Part shown: positions 42,179-49,039 of the stretch, piece by piece
Position numbering within the stretch: the first letter of the stretch is position 1
How the letters are laid out: every line of letters begins with the position of its first letter
Origin: JAQGMJ01 sp036498945
Lineage (GTDB): Bacteria > Pseudomonadota > Gammaproteobacteria > Burkholderiales > JAEUOS01
Length of the DNA stretch: 64,000 bases
Direction of reading: 5' to 3'
NCBI GenBank assembly: GCA_036498945.1
Contig: DASYEQ010000015.1
Span: 9,177-73,176, forward strand
The notes under the pieces: model-generated
Databases searched by the model: none
What the model saw: only the letters and a program-made list of their open reading frames with translations
What the model was told of the DNA's origin: nothing
Position numbers and translations under genes: made by a program

Positions 42179-43768
42179 TCAGCGCTCTTCGACCATGTCG
42201 CGGAAGCGGATCATGTCGTAGTCGTCACCACGCTCGGTGATGCCGATCGGAAACAGCAGGTGGCGGTGGCCCGCCACCGCTGCCTGGAGTTGTTCACCCG
42301 GCATGTAGAGCCCCGGCGGCATGGCCAGCAAGGCCGCGCCCGGCTCGCTGCTGTCGGCCATGTAGATGCCCTCGACCGACGCATTGCCGCTGCTCCAGGC
42401 CCCCTGCTGCGGACGCAGGTCCACGGTGATTGCCTGGCGCGCCAGCACCTGCACGCCGACGCTGGCCTGGTTTTTCCCCGCGCTGTCGGCGTCGCGTGCA
42501 AGACGGCGCACGATCGCCAGATCCCAGGGACCGCGCGTGCCGCTGCCGGTATCCGGCTGCACCGCCAGAAGGCTACCGATTTTCAGCCAGTCACCCGTGA
42601 CCTGCGGCACGCTGGCGCCAAAGCCGCCGGCGCTCATGTTTTCCACCACCCAGGTTTCGGTCTCCGGCTGCGGCGCATCCAGCACCACGTCGATGCCGCC
42701 GCCATGCATCAGGTTGATCAGTTGCTCGAAACCGTGCGCCACCACCATGCGCGCCTGGATGCGCCGGCGTTCGCTCTTGCGCACCGGCGGTTTCGGCGCC
42801 CAGTTCAGCACCAGGTGTTTGAGCACCTCGCGCACCACCCGCACATCGCTGGCGCCGCCGAAGTCGACGCCACGCGGCAGTTCGCCGGTCTGGTCGACCC
42901 GCACCAGCATGGCCTGCATGTCGGCATGGCCTGCGGTGGTGGTGAAAAAACGCAGCCCCGGGGTGATCTGCGCCGGCGGCGCGGCCAGGCGCAGCGGATG
43001 GCGCGGGTTGGCAAGGTCGAACCAGTAGGTCGAATCCGGCTGTGGCTGCGGGGTCACGCGCAGCTTGCCGGCGCAATGGGCGATCAAGCGCTCGGCGATG
43101 TCCAGTTCGGCCGGCGACAGCGCATCCGGCGCGGAAGCCGCCAGCACCAGCGCACGGGTAAACTCCCCCTCGGGGGAGGCGTCACCCGGCAGGCCGGGAT
43201 AGATGATCAACTGGCCGGTTTGCAGGCGGCGCGACTCGGCAAACAGATAGGCACGCGCCAGCGCCTGCCAGACCTCGCTCGGGATCGGACCATAGCGCAC
43301 ATACAACCACTTCAGGCGCATGCCGGCGGCGCGCAGCGCACGCACGGCGATCATCGCCACCTGGTTTTTCAGCGCGTCGGTGCCTTTTTCCTTGCTCTCG
43401 ATGCGGTCGATCAGGCTGTCATAGGCCTCGCTGCAGCGGGTCCAGAAATCGTGATTGGCGGCCCACAGCTTGCCTTCCTGGAACTTCGACTGGCGCGACA
43501 AAGTACCGTAGTCGCGCGACAGCTTGCCGCGATGCGGCTGGCCGGTTTCGTCCAGGCGACGGATCAGTTCATAGCGGCGCTCGGGGCGCAAGGTCTCGGT
43601 GGTGGTGACCGAATCCAGCCAATGGCTGACTTCATCGAGCGCCTTCAGCGCCTCGCCGGCGCGCAACTCGGCGAATATGTCCTCGGACTCCTTCGGATTG
43701 GCCAAAGGATGGTCATCCCGGGCGCCTCCCAGACCGGAGATTTTCAGCGAGTCCAGCAACTTGAGCAT
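42179..43768 (-). CDS. large PilZ-like protein, probable cyclic-di-GMP effector
   Basis: 529 residues from the ATG at 43768; upstream in-frame codons run into the intergenic region. The N-terminal 330 residues are helical and unfamiliar (LDEVSHWLDSVTTTETLRPERRYELIRRLDETGQPH, SEAYDSLIDRIESKEKGTDALKNQ). At about 350-410 a PilZ-like core appears: basic KSERRRIQAR (RxxxR-type) and, after about 45 residues, VENMSAGGFGA (the NxSxxG motif). The remaining 110 residues may be a second barrel. Cytoplasmic. Divergent from the receiver-kinase gene. The function is inferred from the PilZ motif only; the spacing of the two motifs is longer than in minimal PilZ domains. Confidence 0.7.
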   Translation of the reverse strand: MLKLLDSLKISGLGGARDDHPLANPKESEDIFAELRAGEALKALDEVSHWLDSVTTTETLRPERRYELIRRLDETGQPHRGKLSRDYGTLSRQSKFQEGKLWAANHDFWTRCSEAYDSLIDRIESKEKGTDALKNQVAMIAVRALRAAGMRLKWLYVRYGPIPSEVWQALARAYLFAESRRLQTGQLIIYPGLPGDASPEGEFTRALVLAASAPDALSPAELDIAERLIAHCAGKLRVTPQPQPDSTYWFDLANPRHPLRLAAPPAQITPGLRFFTTTAGHADMQAMLVRVDQTGELPRGVDFGGASDVRVVREVLKHLVLNWAPKPPVRKSERRRIQARMVVAHGFEQLINLMHGGGIDVVLDAPQPETETWVVENMSAGGFGASVPQVTGDWLKIGSLLAVQPDTGSGTRGPWDLAIVRRLARDADSAGKNQASVGVQVLARQAITVDLRPQQGAWSSGNASVEGIYMADSSEPGAALLAMPPGLYMPGEQLQAAVAGHRHLLFPIGITERGDDYDMIRFRDMVEER

Positions 43769-44094
43769 GGTGTGCCCCGATTTTAAAACCAACTCAGCCT
43801 TGTTTTCGGTTCGGCAGCGGCGAACTTGACGGCCCCCAAAAGACGACCACCCCAATTCCCGGCTCGCGCCGAAAGATTCGTAATCCCCGTTATGTGATCA
43901 GCGGTGGAAAAACGCCGGTTTGGTGCCAGTCCCGCATACAATCATGTCGCATAATCAATGATTTAGCAAGTAAATGCAAAGTTTTTTGTGAAGCGCCGGA
44001 TATTTTGCGATGCGTTTTCCGCAACAGCGCCATTCCAGCTAGAATCCGCCCGCCGCCTTCCCTTCGCGTACAGGCCCCTTGGCAGTACCTATTC
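43769..44094. other. 326-bp divergent regulatory region (PilZ-like / receiver-kinase)
   Basis: No gene is visible. The stretch 43925-44010 is A/T-rich compared with its surroundings and includes several TATAAT-like words without a convincing spaced pair (for example around CATACAATC and GCATAATC). It should contain promoters for both divergent genes. Confidence 0.4.
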
Positions 44095-45426
44095 GTGCGA
44101 ATTCTCATCATTGACGCCTCACCCCGATTTCGCGACCAGTGCGTGAAATACATTGCCGGGCAATGGCCCGGGGCGGAAGTGGACTTGCGTACCCCGGCGG
44201 AGTTCGCCGACCCTGCCGCCGGCGAGTGGGCCCGCTACGACGTGATGCTGATCGACCATCACGATCCCGAGGAAGCGGCCCCTGACGGCAGCGGCGGTCC
44301 TGCCGGCAACGACGGCGTCGCCTGGCTGCGCGGCGTGCGCGACCATGTGACCAGCCTGCCGCCGATCATCGTCCTTTCCTCGCAAGGCGGCGAGGACACC
44401 GCGGTGCAGGCGATGAAACTGGGCGCCGCCGATTACCTGCGGCGCGACAAGATCACCGCCGCCCGGCTGGTGGGTGCGATCAACGAAGCCATCCTCGAGC
44501 GGGCGCGGCAAAACGACCGCCTGCTCGCGCGCGCCCGCCTGGCCGAGCGCTATGCCGACACCATGGTGATGGCGCTGGACGTCAACTCCATCGGCGAGGC
44601 CGCGCCCGCCGACGCCCCACGCATCAAGGGCTACCGCATGCTGCGCAAGATCGGCGAAGGCGGCACCTCGCGGGTGTTCCTCGTCGAGCGCCTGGCGAAG
44701 ATGGGCCAGCCGGCGCCGGAGCCCAGACAGGTGGTGCTGAAGGTGCTCAACGCGCGCCTGATCGCCGACCCCGCCTTCATCGAGCGCTTCATCCGCGAAT
44801 ACCGGGTAATTTCCGCGGTGCAGAACGAGCACGTGGCGCGCATCTACGACCAGGGCATCACCGACGAGCATTTGTACATCGCGATGGAGTACTTTTCCTC
44901 CGGCGACCTGCGCACGCGCATGGGGCACCACGACACGGCGCGCCTGACTTCCATCCAGGCGCTGAAGATCACCATGCAGATCGCCCGCGCGCTGGACGCG
45001 ATCCACGCCGCCGGCGTGATCCATCGCGACCTGAAACCGCACAACATCATGTTCCGCGACGCCGACCACCTGGCGCTGGTGGACTTCGGCCTGGCCAAGC
45101 AGGTGGGCGAAAAAACCATCACCTCCACCGGGGGCCTGCTCGCCACGCCGCTTTACATGAGCCCGGAACAATGCCTGGGCCGCAGCCAGGACGTGCGCAG
45201 CGATCTCTACAGCGTCGGCGTCATCCTTTACGAGATGCTCACTGGCGAGCATCTGTACGACTCCGACAACCTGCCCGGCATCGCTTTCCAGCATGTACAC
45301 GCCGACATTCCGCGCCTGCCGGAACCCCTCAAGGGCTACCAGCCGCTGATCGAACGCCTGCTGGCGAAAAACCCGGACAACCGCTTCCAGTCGGCGCGCG
45401 AGCTGTTTGGCTACATTGCGTATTGA
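44095..45426 (+). CDS. receiver-Ser/Thr protein kinase fusion
   Basis: 443 residues. The GTG at 44095 opens onto a receiver domain (RILIIDAS, residues 2-9; upstream frame without Met-like context is ignored). Phospho-acceptor candidate Asp54 sits in YDVMLIDHHD; the acidic pair is reduced to Asp7, and the conserved Lys is Arg117 (GAADYLRRDK), so the receiver is degenerate. A helical linker (about 125-170) leads to a Hanks-type kinase: GEGGTSRVF (187-195), Lys216 in VVLKVLN, HRDLKPHN (310-317), DFG (330-332), SPEQ (356-359). All catalytic residues are present. No membrane segment. It would turn a two-component or protein-protein signal into Ser/Thr phosphorylation. Followed 117 bp later by thyA. 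Confidence 0.9.
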   Translation: MRILIIDASPRFRDQCVKYIAGQWPGAEVDLRTPAEFADPAAGEWARYDVMLIDHHDPEEAAPDGSGGPAGNDGVAWLRGVRDHVTSLPPIIVLSSQGGEDTAVQAMKLGAADYLRRDKITAARLVGAINEAILERARQNDRLLARARLAERYADTMVMALDVNSIGEAAPADAPRIKGYRMLRKIGEGGTSRVFLVERLAKMGQPAPEPRQVVLKVLNARLIADPAFIERFIREYRVISAVQNEHVARIYDQGITDEHLYIAMEYFSSGDLRTRMGHHDTARLTSIQALKITMQIARALDAIHAAGVIHRDLKPHNIMFRDADHLALVDFGLAKQVGEKTITSTGGLLATPLYMSPEQCLGRSQDVRSDLYSVGVILYEMLTGEHLYDSDNLPGIAFQHVHADIPRLPEPLKGYQPLIERLLAKNPDNRFQSARELFGYIAY

Positions 45427-45543
45427 TTCGGGCGAAAGTGCAAGCTACTTTTGCCCGCCCAATACGTCATGCAATCGCCGGCAAAGCCGGTCGATCTCAT
45501 GACGAAAAGGCAACGAAAAATCAAAAACGCTTAGAATGATGCC

Positions 45544-46338
45544 ATGCGCCAATACCTCGATTTGATGCGCCACGTGCTGGAACACGGCGCGCAAAAGACC
45601 GACCGCACCGGCACCGGCACCCTCTCGGTCTTCGGCCACCAGATGCGTTTCGACCTGGCCGATGGTTTCCCTCTGGTGACCACGAAAAAGCTGCACCTGC
45701 GCTCGATCATCCACGAGCTTTTGTGGTTCCTGAACGGCGAAACCAACACCAAATACCTGAAGGAAAACGGCGTCTCGATCTGGGACGAATGGGCAGACGA
45801 GAACGGCGACCTGGGCCCGATCTACGGCTACCAGTGGCGCCACTGGCCGACGCGCGACGGCGGCGAAGTCGACCAGATCCAGCAGGTGTTGAAGCAACTC
45901 AAGGAAACGCCGGATTCGCGGCGCATCATCGTCTCGGCCTGGAACGTGGGCGAGATTCCGCGCATGAAGCTGCCGCCCTGCCACGCGTTTTTCCAGTTCT
46001 ACGTAGCCGACGGCAAGCTTTCCTGCCAGATGTACCAACGCAGCGCCGACATTTTTTTGGGCGTCCCCTTCAACATCGCCTCCTACGCGCTGCTCACCCA
46101 TATGTTCGCGCAGCAGAGCGGTTATGAGGCCGGCGAGTTCATCTGGACCGGCGGCGACTGCCACCTGTATTCCAACCACATGGACCAGGTGAAGGAACAA
46201 CTGTCGCGCACGCCCTATCCCCTGCCGCGCCTGGAGATCAAGCGCAAGCCCGACTCGATTTTCGATTATCGCTTCGACGACTTCGAAATCATCGGCTACC
46301 AGTCCGGCCCGCCGATCAAGGCGCCGGTGGCGGTGTAA
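45544..46338 (+). CDS. thyA: thymidylate synthase
   Basis: 264 residues, exactly the length of the E. coli enzyme. It methylates dUMP to dTMP with 5,10-methylene-tetrahydrofolate. Visible marks: DRTGTGTLSVFGHQMRFDL near the N-terminus (phosphate-binding Arg), ELLWFLNGETN, WDEWADENGDLGPIYGYQWRHW, the catalytic Cys in LPPCHAFFQFYV near residue 146, and GDCHLYSNHMDQV. Products feed folA, encoded 1.4 kb downstream on the same strand. Confidence 0.97.
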   Translation: MRQYLDLMRHVLEHGAQKTDRTGTGTLSVFGHQMRFDLADGFPLVTTKKLHLRSIIHELLWFLNGETNTKYLKENGVSIWDEWADENGDLGPIYGYQWRHWPTRDGGEVDQIQQVLKQLKETPDSRRIIVSAWNVGEIPRMKLPPCHAFFQFYVADGKLSCQMYQRSADIFLGVPFNIASYALLTHMFAQQSGYEAGEFIWTGGDCHLYSNHMDQVKEQLSRTPYPLPRLEIKRKPDSIFDYRFDDFEIIGYQSGPPIKAPVAV

Positions 46339-46346
46339 GACAAGAT

Positions 46347-46394
46347 CGCTGCAAAACAAAAGCGCGCCTACCGGCGCGCTTTTGTTTTGCAGCG
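46347..46394. terminator. bidirectional terminator with a 22-bp perfect inverted repeat
   Basis: The arms 46347-46368 and 46373-46394 are exact complements around the loop TACC. The outer parts are A- and T-rich (AAAACAAAA / TTTTGTTTT) and the inner part is GCGCGCC/GGCGCGC, so it ends thyA on one strand and the glycine-zipper gene on the other. Confidence 0.92.
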
Positions 46395-46401
46395 AAGGCG
46401 G

Positions 46402-47085
46402 TCAGCCGATCGGCACCAGCCCGCCGTTTTCCACCCGCACGCGCTCGCCCGAGCTATAGGCGCCCGCGCTGGCGGCACTGAAGGTGCGCAGGCTGCCGTC
46501 ATCCATGCGCACATGGACCTGGTAGACCACGTGCTTGCGGACGTGTTTTTCGATGGCGTTGCCGGCGAAGGCGCCGCCGACCGCCCCCAGGATGGTGAGC
46601 GGCCCGCGGTCCCGTCGATGGGCAATCGTATTGCCGATCAAGGCGCCGCCGACGCCGCCTGCGACCGCTCCGACACCGGTCGCCCTGCCCTGCACCTCGG
46701 TCGCACGCACCGATTCGACATGTCCGCAGGCGTAGCAATCCGCCGCCGCGGCCGGCGCCGGCACTACCGCGGGCGCGGGGCTGGCCGCCGGGGCTGACGA
46801 GGGATACGGCGGCGGTGGTGCATAGGCCTGGCTGTTCGGCAACGGCGGCAGGGGCGCGCCAGCGTTGCCGGCAGCATTCCCGTCCGCGGCTGCGGAACCG
46901 GCGACGGCCTGCGGCGCGCTGGCGGAAGCGGAATACGCAGCCGGCGATTGCGCCTCGCTATTCATATGGGTCGGGATGATGCCGGTGAATACCCCAATGC
47001 CAATCAGGCTCATCACGATCACCGAAGCAGCGGCGATCGGCACCATCGGGTGGGTTCGTTTATAGATGGGTAGGCTTTCTTCCAT
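46402..47085 (-). CDS. glycine-zipper (17-kDa antigen/SlyB-like) membrane protein
   Basis: 227 residues. Start at 47085, where AAGGAG lies seven bases upstream; the ATG at 47091 is almost inside that site. A cytoplasmic tail (EESLPIYKRTHP) and one N-terminal helix (about 13-35) precede a long Ala/Pro/Ser-rich linker (about 45-115), a CYACG pair of Cys, and the glycine-zipper hairpin GVGAVAGGVGGALIGNTIA ... GPLTILGAVGGAFAGNAIEK (about 137-180). The C-terminus looks like a small beta-domain. Relatives sit in the envelope and modulate its permeability. The long linker would let the zipper reach from the inner membrane toward the outer membrane; this is inference. Confidence 0.85.
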   Translation of the reverse strand: MEESLPIYKRTHPMVPIAAASVIVMSLIGIGVFTGIIPTHMNSEAQSPAAYSASASAPQAVAGSAAADGNAAGNAGAPLPPLPNSQAYAPPPPYPSSAPAASPAPAVVPAPAAAADCYACGHVESVRATEVQGRATGVGAVAGGVGGALIGNTIAHRRDRGPLTILGAVGGAFAGNAIEKHVRKHVVYQVHVRMDDGSLRTFSAASAGAYSSGERVRVENGGLVPIG

Positions 47086-47125
47086 GACCATTCTCCTTGC
47101 TTGTAGGCGGACGGATGCAGCCGTC

Positions 47126-47506
47126 CTAAAGGTCGAGGGCGGATAACACCTGGTCCGCGCGCAGGGCGCCGGTTGCGCTCACGGACATGAAATTGCCGCG
47201 CTCCGGGTCGCCGGCGCTCAACAGCCCTTCCGCAAGCTGGAATTCGCCCGGCGACAGGCGCCCGTCGCCATCGCCGTCGGCGCGGCGAAAAACCGCGCTG
47301 ATGCCCGGCACCTGGAATGCTTCAGCGGGGGAAAGCCTGCCATCATGGTTGCGGTCGAGGCGGGCAAACAAGCGCGTCGGCCCCTGCGCTTGCGGCGCAT
47401 CGCCATCACGCCAGGCGCCTAGCGCAAAAGGCGAAGCGCAGCCCAGGGCGATAGCGGTCACCAGCAATCCCAGCGCGATACGATCGGCTTGTTCGAGACG
47501 GGTCAT
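47126..47506 (-). CDS. exported EF-hand calcium-binding protein
   Basis: 126 residues from the ATG at 47506 (TGAGGTG upstream). An N-terminal hydrophobic segment (ALGLLVTAIALGC, about 11-23) is a signal peptide or anchor. Two canonical 12-residue EF-hand loops follow: DRNHDGRLSPAE (51-62) and DGDGDGRLSPGE (77-88), each with all the calcium-ligand positions. It should bind Ca2+ in the periplasm. It is 40 bp upstream of the glycine-zipper gene, so the two are probably one operon; the pair interrupts the thyA-folA neighbourhood on the opposite strand. Confidence 0.85.
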   Translation of the reverse strand: MTRLEQADRIALGLLVTAIALGCASPFALGAWRDGDAPQAQGPTRLFARLDRNHDGRLSPAEAFQVPGISAVFRRADGDGDGRLSPGEFQLAEGLLSAGDPERGNFMSVSATGALRADQVLSALDL

Positions 47507-47666
47507 GTTGCACCTCAGGAGTTGTCGCCAAATGGCGTTTGCCCAGAGATATTGCAACACTTGTTCCATAATTTTTATTTTATTACTATCAATACCTTAA
47601 GGTTAATATCTAATGTCATTTCACAGGTAATTTTTGCCTTGTAGTAGAAGCGCCTACAGCGTTTTT

Positions 47667-47704
47667 ACAGGCGGCGCGCCGGCCCTTTCACAGGCGGCTA
47701 TAAT
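47667..47704 (+). promoter_or_regulatory. folA promoter with direct repeats ACAGGCGGC
   Basis: ACAGGCGGC occurs at 47667-47675 and 47690-47698, 23 bp apart, and the second copy is followed at once by a consensus TATAAT (47699-47704). No -35 is seen at the right distance (47676-47681 is GCGCCG). A third partial copy (TTTCACAGG) lies near 47620. The pattern suggests an activator-dependent promoter, or chance in GC-rich DNA. Confidence 0.5.
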
Positions 47705-47750
47705 GCTGCCGCTTTCGCACTTTCCCACCGCCGCCCATCCATCGATTCCC

Positions 47751-48344
47751 ATGCCATCGACCTCGCCGGCTCGGGCCACACCGCGTGTTTCGCTGATCGT
47801 CGCCATGGCGTCCAACCGCTGTATCGGGCGCGACAACCGCATGCCCTGGCACCTGCCGGCCGACCTGCAGCACTTCAAGCGCACCACCCTCGGCAAGCCC
47901 GTCCTGATGGGCCGCAAGACCTACGAATCGATCGTCGCGACCCTGGGCAAGCCGTTGCCGGGGCGCGCCAACATCATCATTTCACGCAACCTGGAATACC
48001 AGCCGCGGGGCGCCGACAAGGCGCCACCCGGAGCGGTGCTGCTGGCCGATTCACCGGCCGCGGCACTGGCCGCGGTCCGCGACGCCGGCCTGTCGGCGGA
48101 CGAGATATTTGTCATCGGCGGGGCCGAAATCTATCGCGCCATGCTGCCCGCCGCACAACGCCTGGTGGTCACCGAAATCCGGCATGAATTCGCCGGCGAC
48201 GCTTTTTTTCCCTTCATCGATCCCAAGATATGGGCCGAGGCCAGCCGCGAGGCGCAGCCGCGCAGCGGCGAGCCGGAAGTGGATTTTGATTTTGTCGAAT
48301 ATCGACGCATGGAGCAGGACATGGCGCAGGAAAATACGCAATGA
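47751..48344 (+). CDS. folA: dihydrofolate reductase
   Basis: 197 residues from the ATG at 47751; typical DHFRs have about 160. It reduces dihydrofolate made by ThyA, using NADPH. The core is plain: VSLIVAMASNRCIGRDNRMPWHLPADLQHFKRTTLGKPVLMGRKTYESI with the catalytic Asp in PADL, and the cofactor segment IFVIGGAEIYRAMLP. The extra length is a 15-residue Ser/Pro/Ala N-terminal tail and an insertion of about 20 residues after the third strand (QPRGADKAPPGAVLLADS). The true start could be the later GTG near the core. The stop overlaps the DUF4337 start by 4 bp. Confidence 0.95.
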   Translation: MPSTSPARATPRVSLIVAMASNRCIGRDNRMPWHLPADLQHFKRTTLGKPVLMGRKTYESIVATLGKPLPGRANIIISRNLEYQPRGADKAPPGAVLLADSPAAALAAVRDAGLSADEIFVIGGAEIYRAMLPAAQRLVVTEIRHEFAGDAFFPFIDPKIWAEASREAQPRSGEPEVDFDFVEYRRMEQDMAQENTQ

Positions 48345-48916
48345 GCGAAGGCGGATTTCACGTCCACGGCCCCCACGACCACGAGCTGGAGCACGCGGCG
48401 GCGCATGACGGCGCCGATAGTTTCGCCGGGCGCCTGGCGGTACTGACCGCGGTGCTGTCCACCGTCGGCGCATTGTTCTCCTACCAGGGCGGCGCCACCC
48501 AGAACGACGCGATGATCTTCAAGAACAACGCGGCGATCAAGAAGACCGAAGCCTCCGACCAGTGGAACTACTACCAGGCGAAAAGCAACAAGCAGAACCT
48601 GGCCGAACTCGCCGCCGTCCTGTCGGCCGACAACCGCGACAAGTACCAGAAGGAGGCCGCGCGCTATTCCTCCGAGAAAGAGGATATCCGGAAGAAGGCC
48701 GACGCGCTGGAAAAGCAGTCCGAGCAATGGGACAAGCAGGCCGAGACCGAAATTCACCTCCACCACCGCTGGGCGCAGGCGATGACCGTGATCCAGGTAT
48801 CGATCGCGCTGGCCGCCATCACCCTGCTGACGCGCCGCCGCTGGATGCTCAACGGCGTCTATCTCGCCGCCGGCATCAGCTTCGTGCTGGCGGGCATGGC
48901 CCTGTCGCATATCTGA
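48341..48916 (+). CDS. DUF4337 membrane protein
   Basis: 191 residues. The N-terminus is His-rich (FHVHGPHDHELEHAAAHDG), then a first hydrophobic segment (AVLTAVLSTVGALFSYQGGATQNDA), a Lys/Glu-rich helix (about 60-130) and two C-terminal transmembrane helices (about 145-190, VIQVSIALAAITLL and YLAAGISFVLAGMAL). This is the DUF4337 layout: a membrane protein with a charged middle helix; no function is known. The His cluster could bind metal. Translationally coupled to folA through a 4-bp overlap. Confidence 0.88.
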   Translation: MSEGGFHVHGPHDHELEHAAAHDGADSFAGRLAVLTAVLSTVGALFSYQGGATQNDAMIFKNNAAIKKTEASDQWNYYQAKSNKQNLAELAAVLSADNRDKYQKEAARYSSEKEDIRKKADALEKQSEQWDKQAETEIHLHHRWAQAMTVIQVSIALAAITLLTRRRWMLNGVYLAAGISFVLAGMALSHI

Positions 48917-49039
48917 GACGCCCGATCCCGCGTCACGAATTTTTCACTTAAATTCGCCCGCGTTTCGCCTTACACTTCGCCGCGCGCGCCCGACTCCGGG
49001 CGCCCATTGATCCGCCGCGCCCGCCCCTGGAGATCCACA

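Noticed and set aside
45429..45457. Hairpin CGGGCGAAAGT / ACTTTTGCCCG after the receiver-kinase gene
   Set aside because: One G-T mismatch and no U-run on either strand, so it is not called a terminator.
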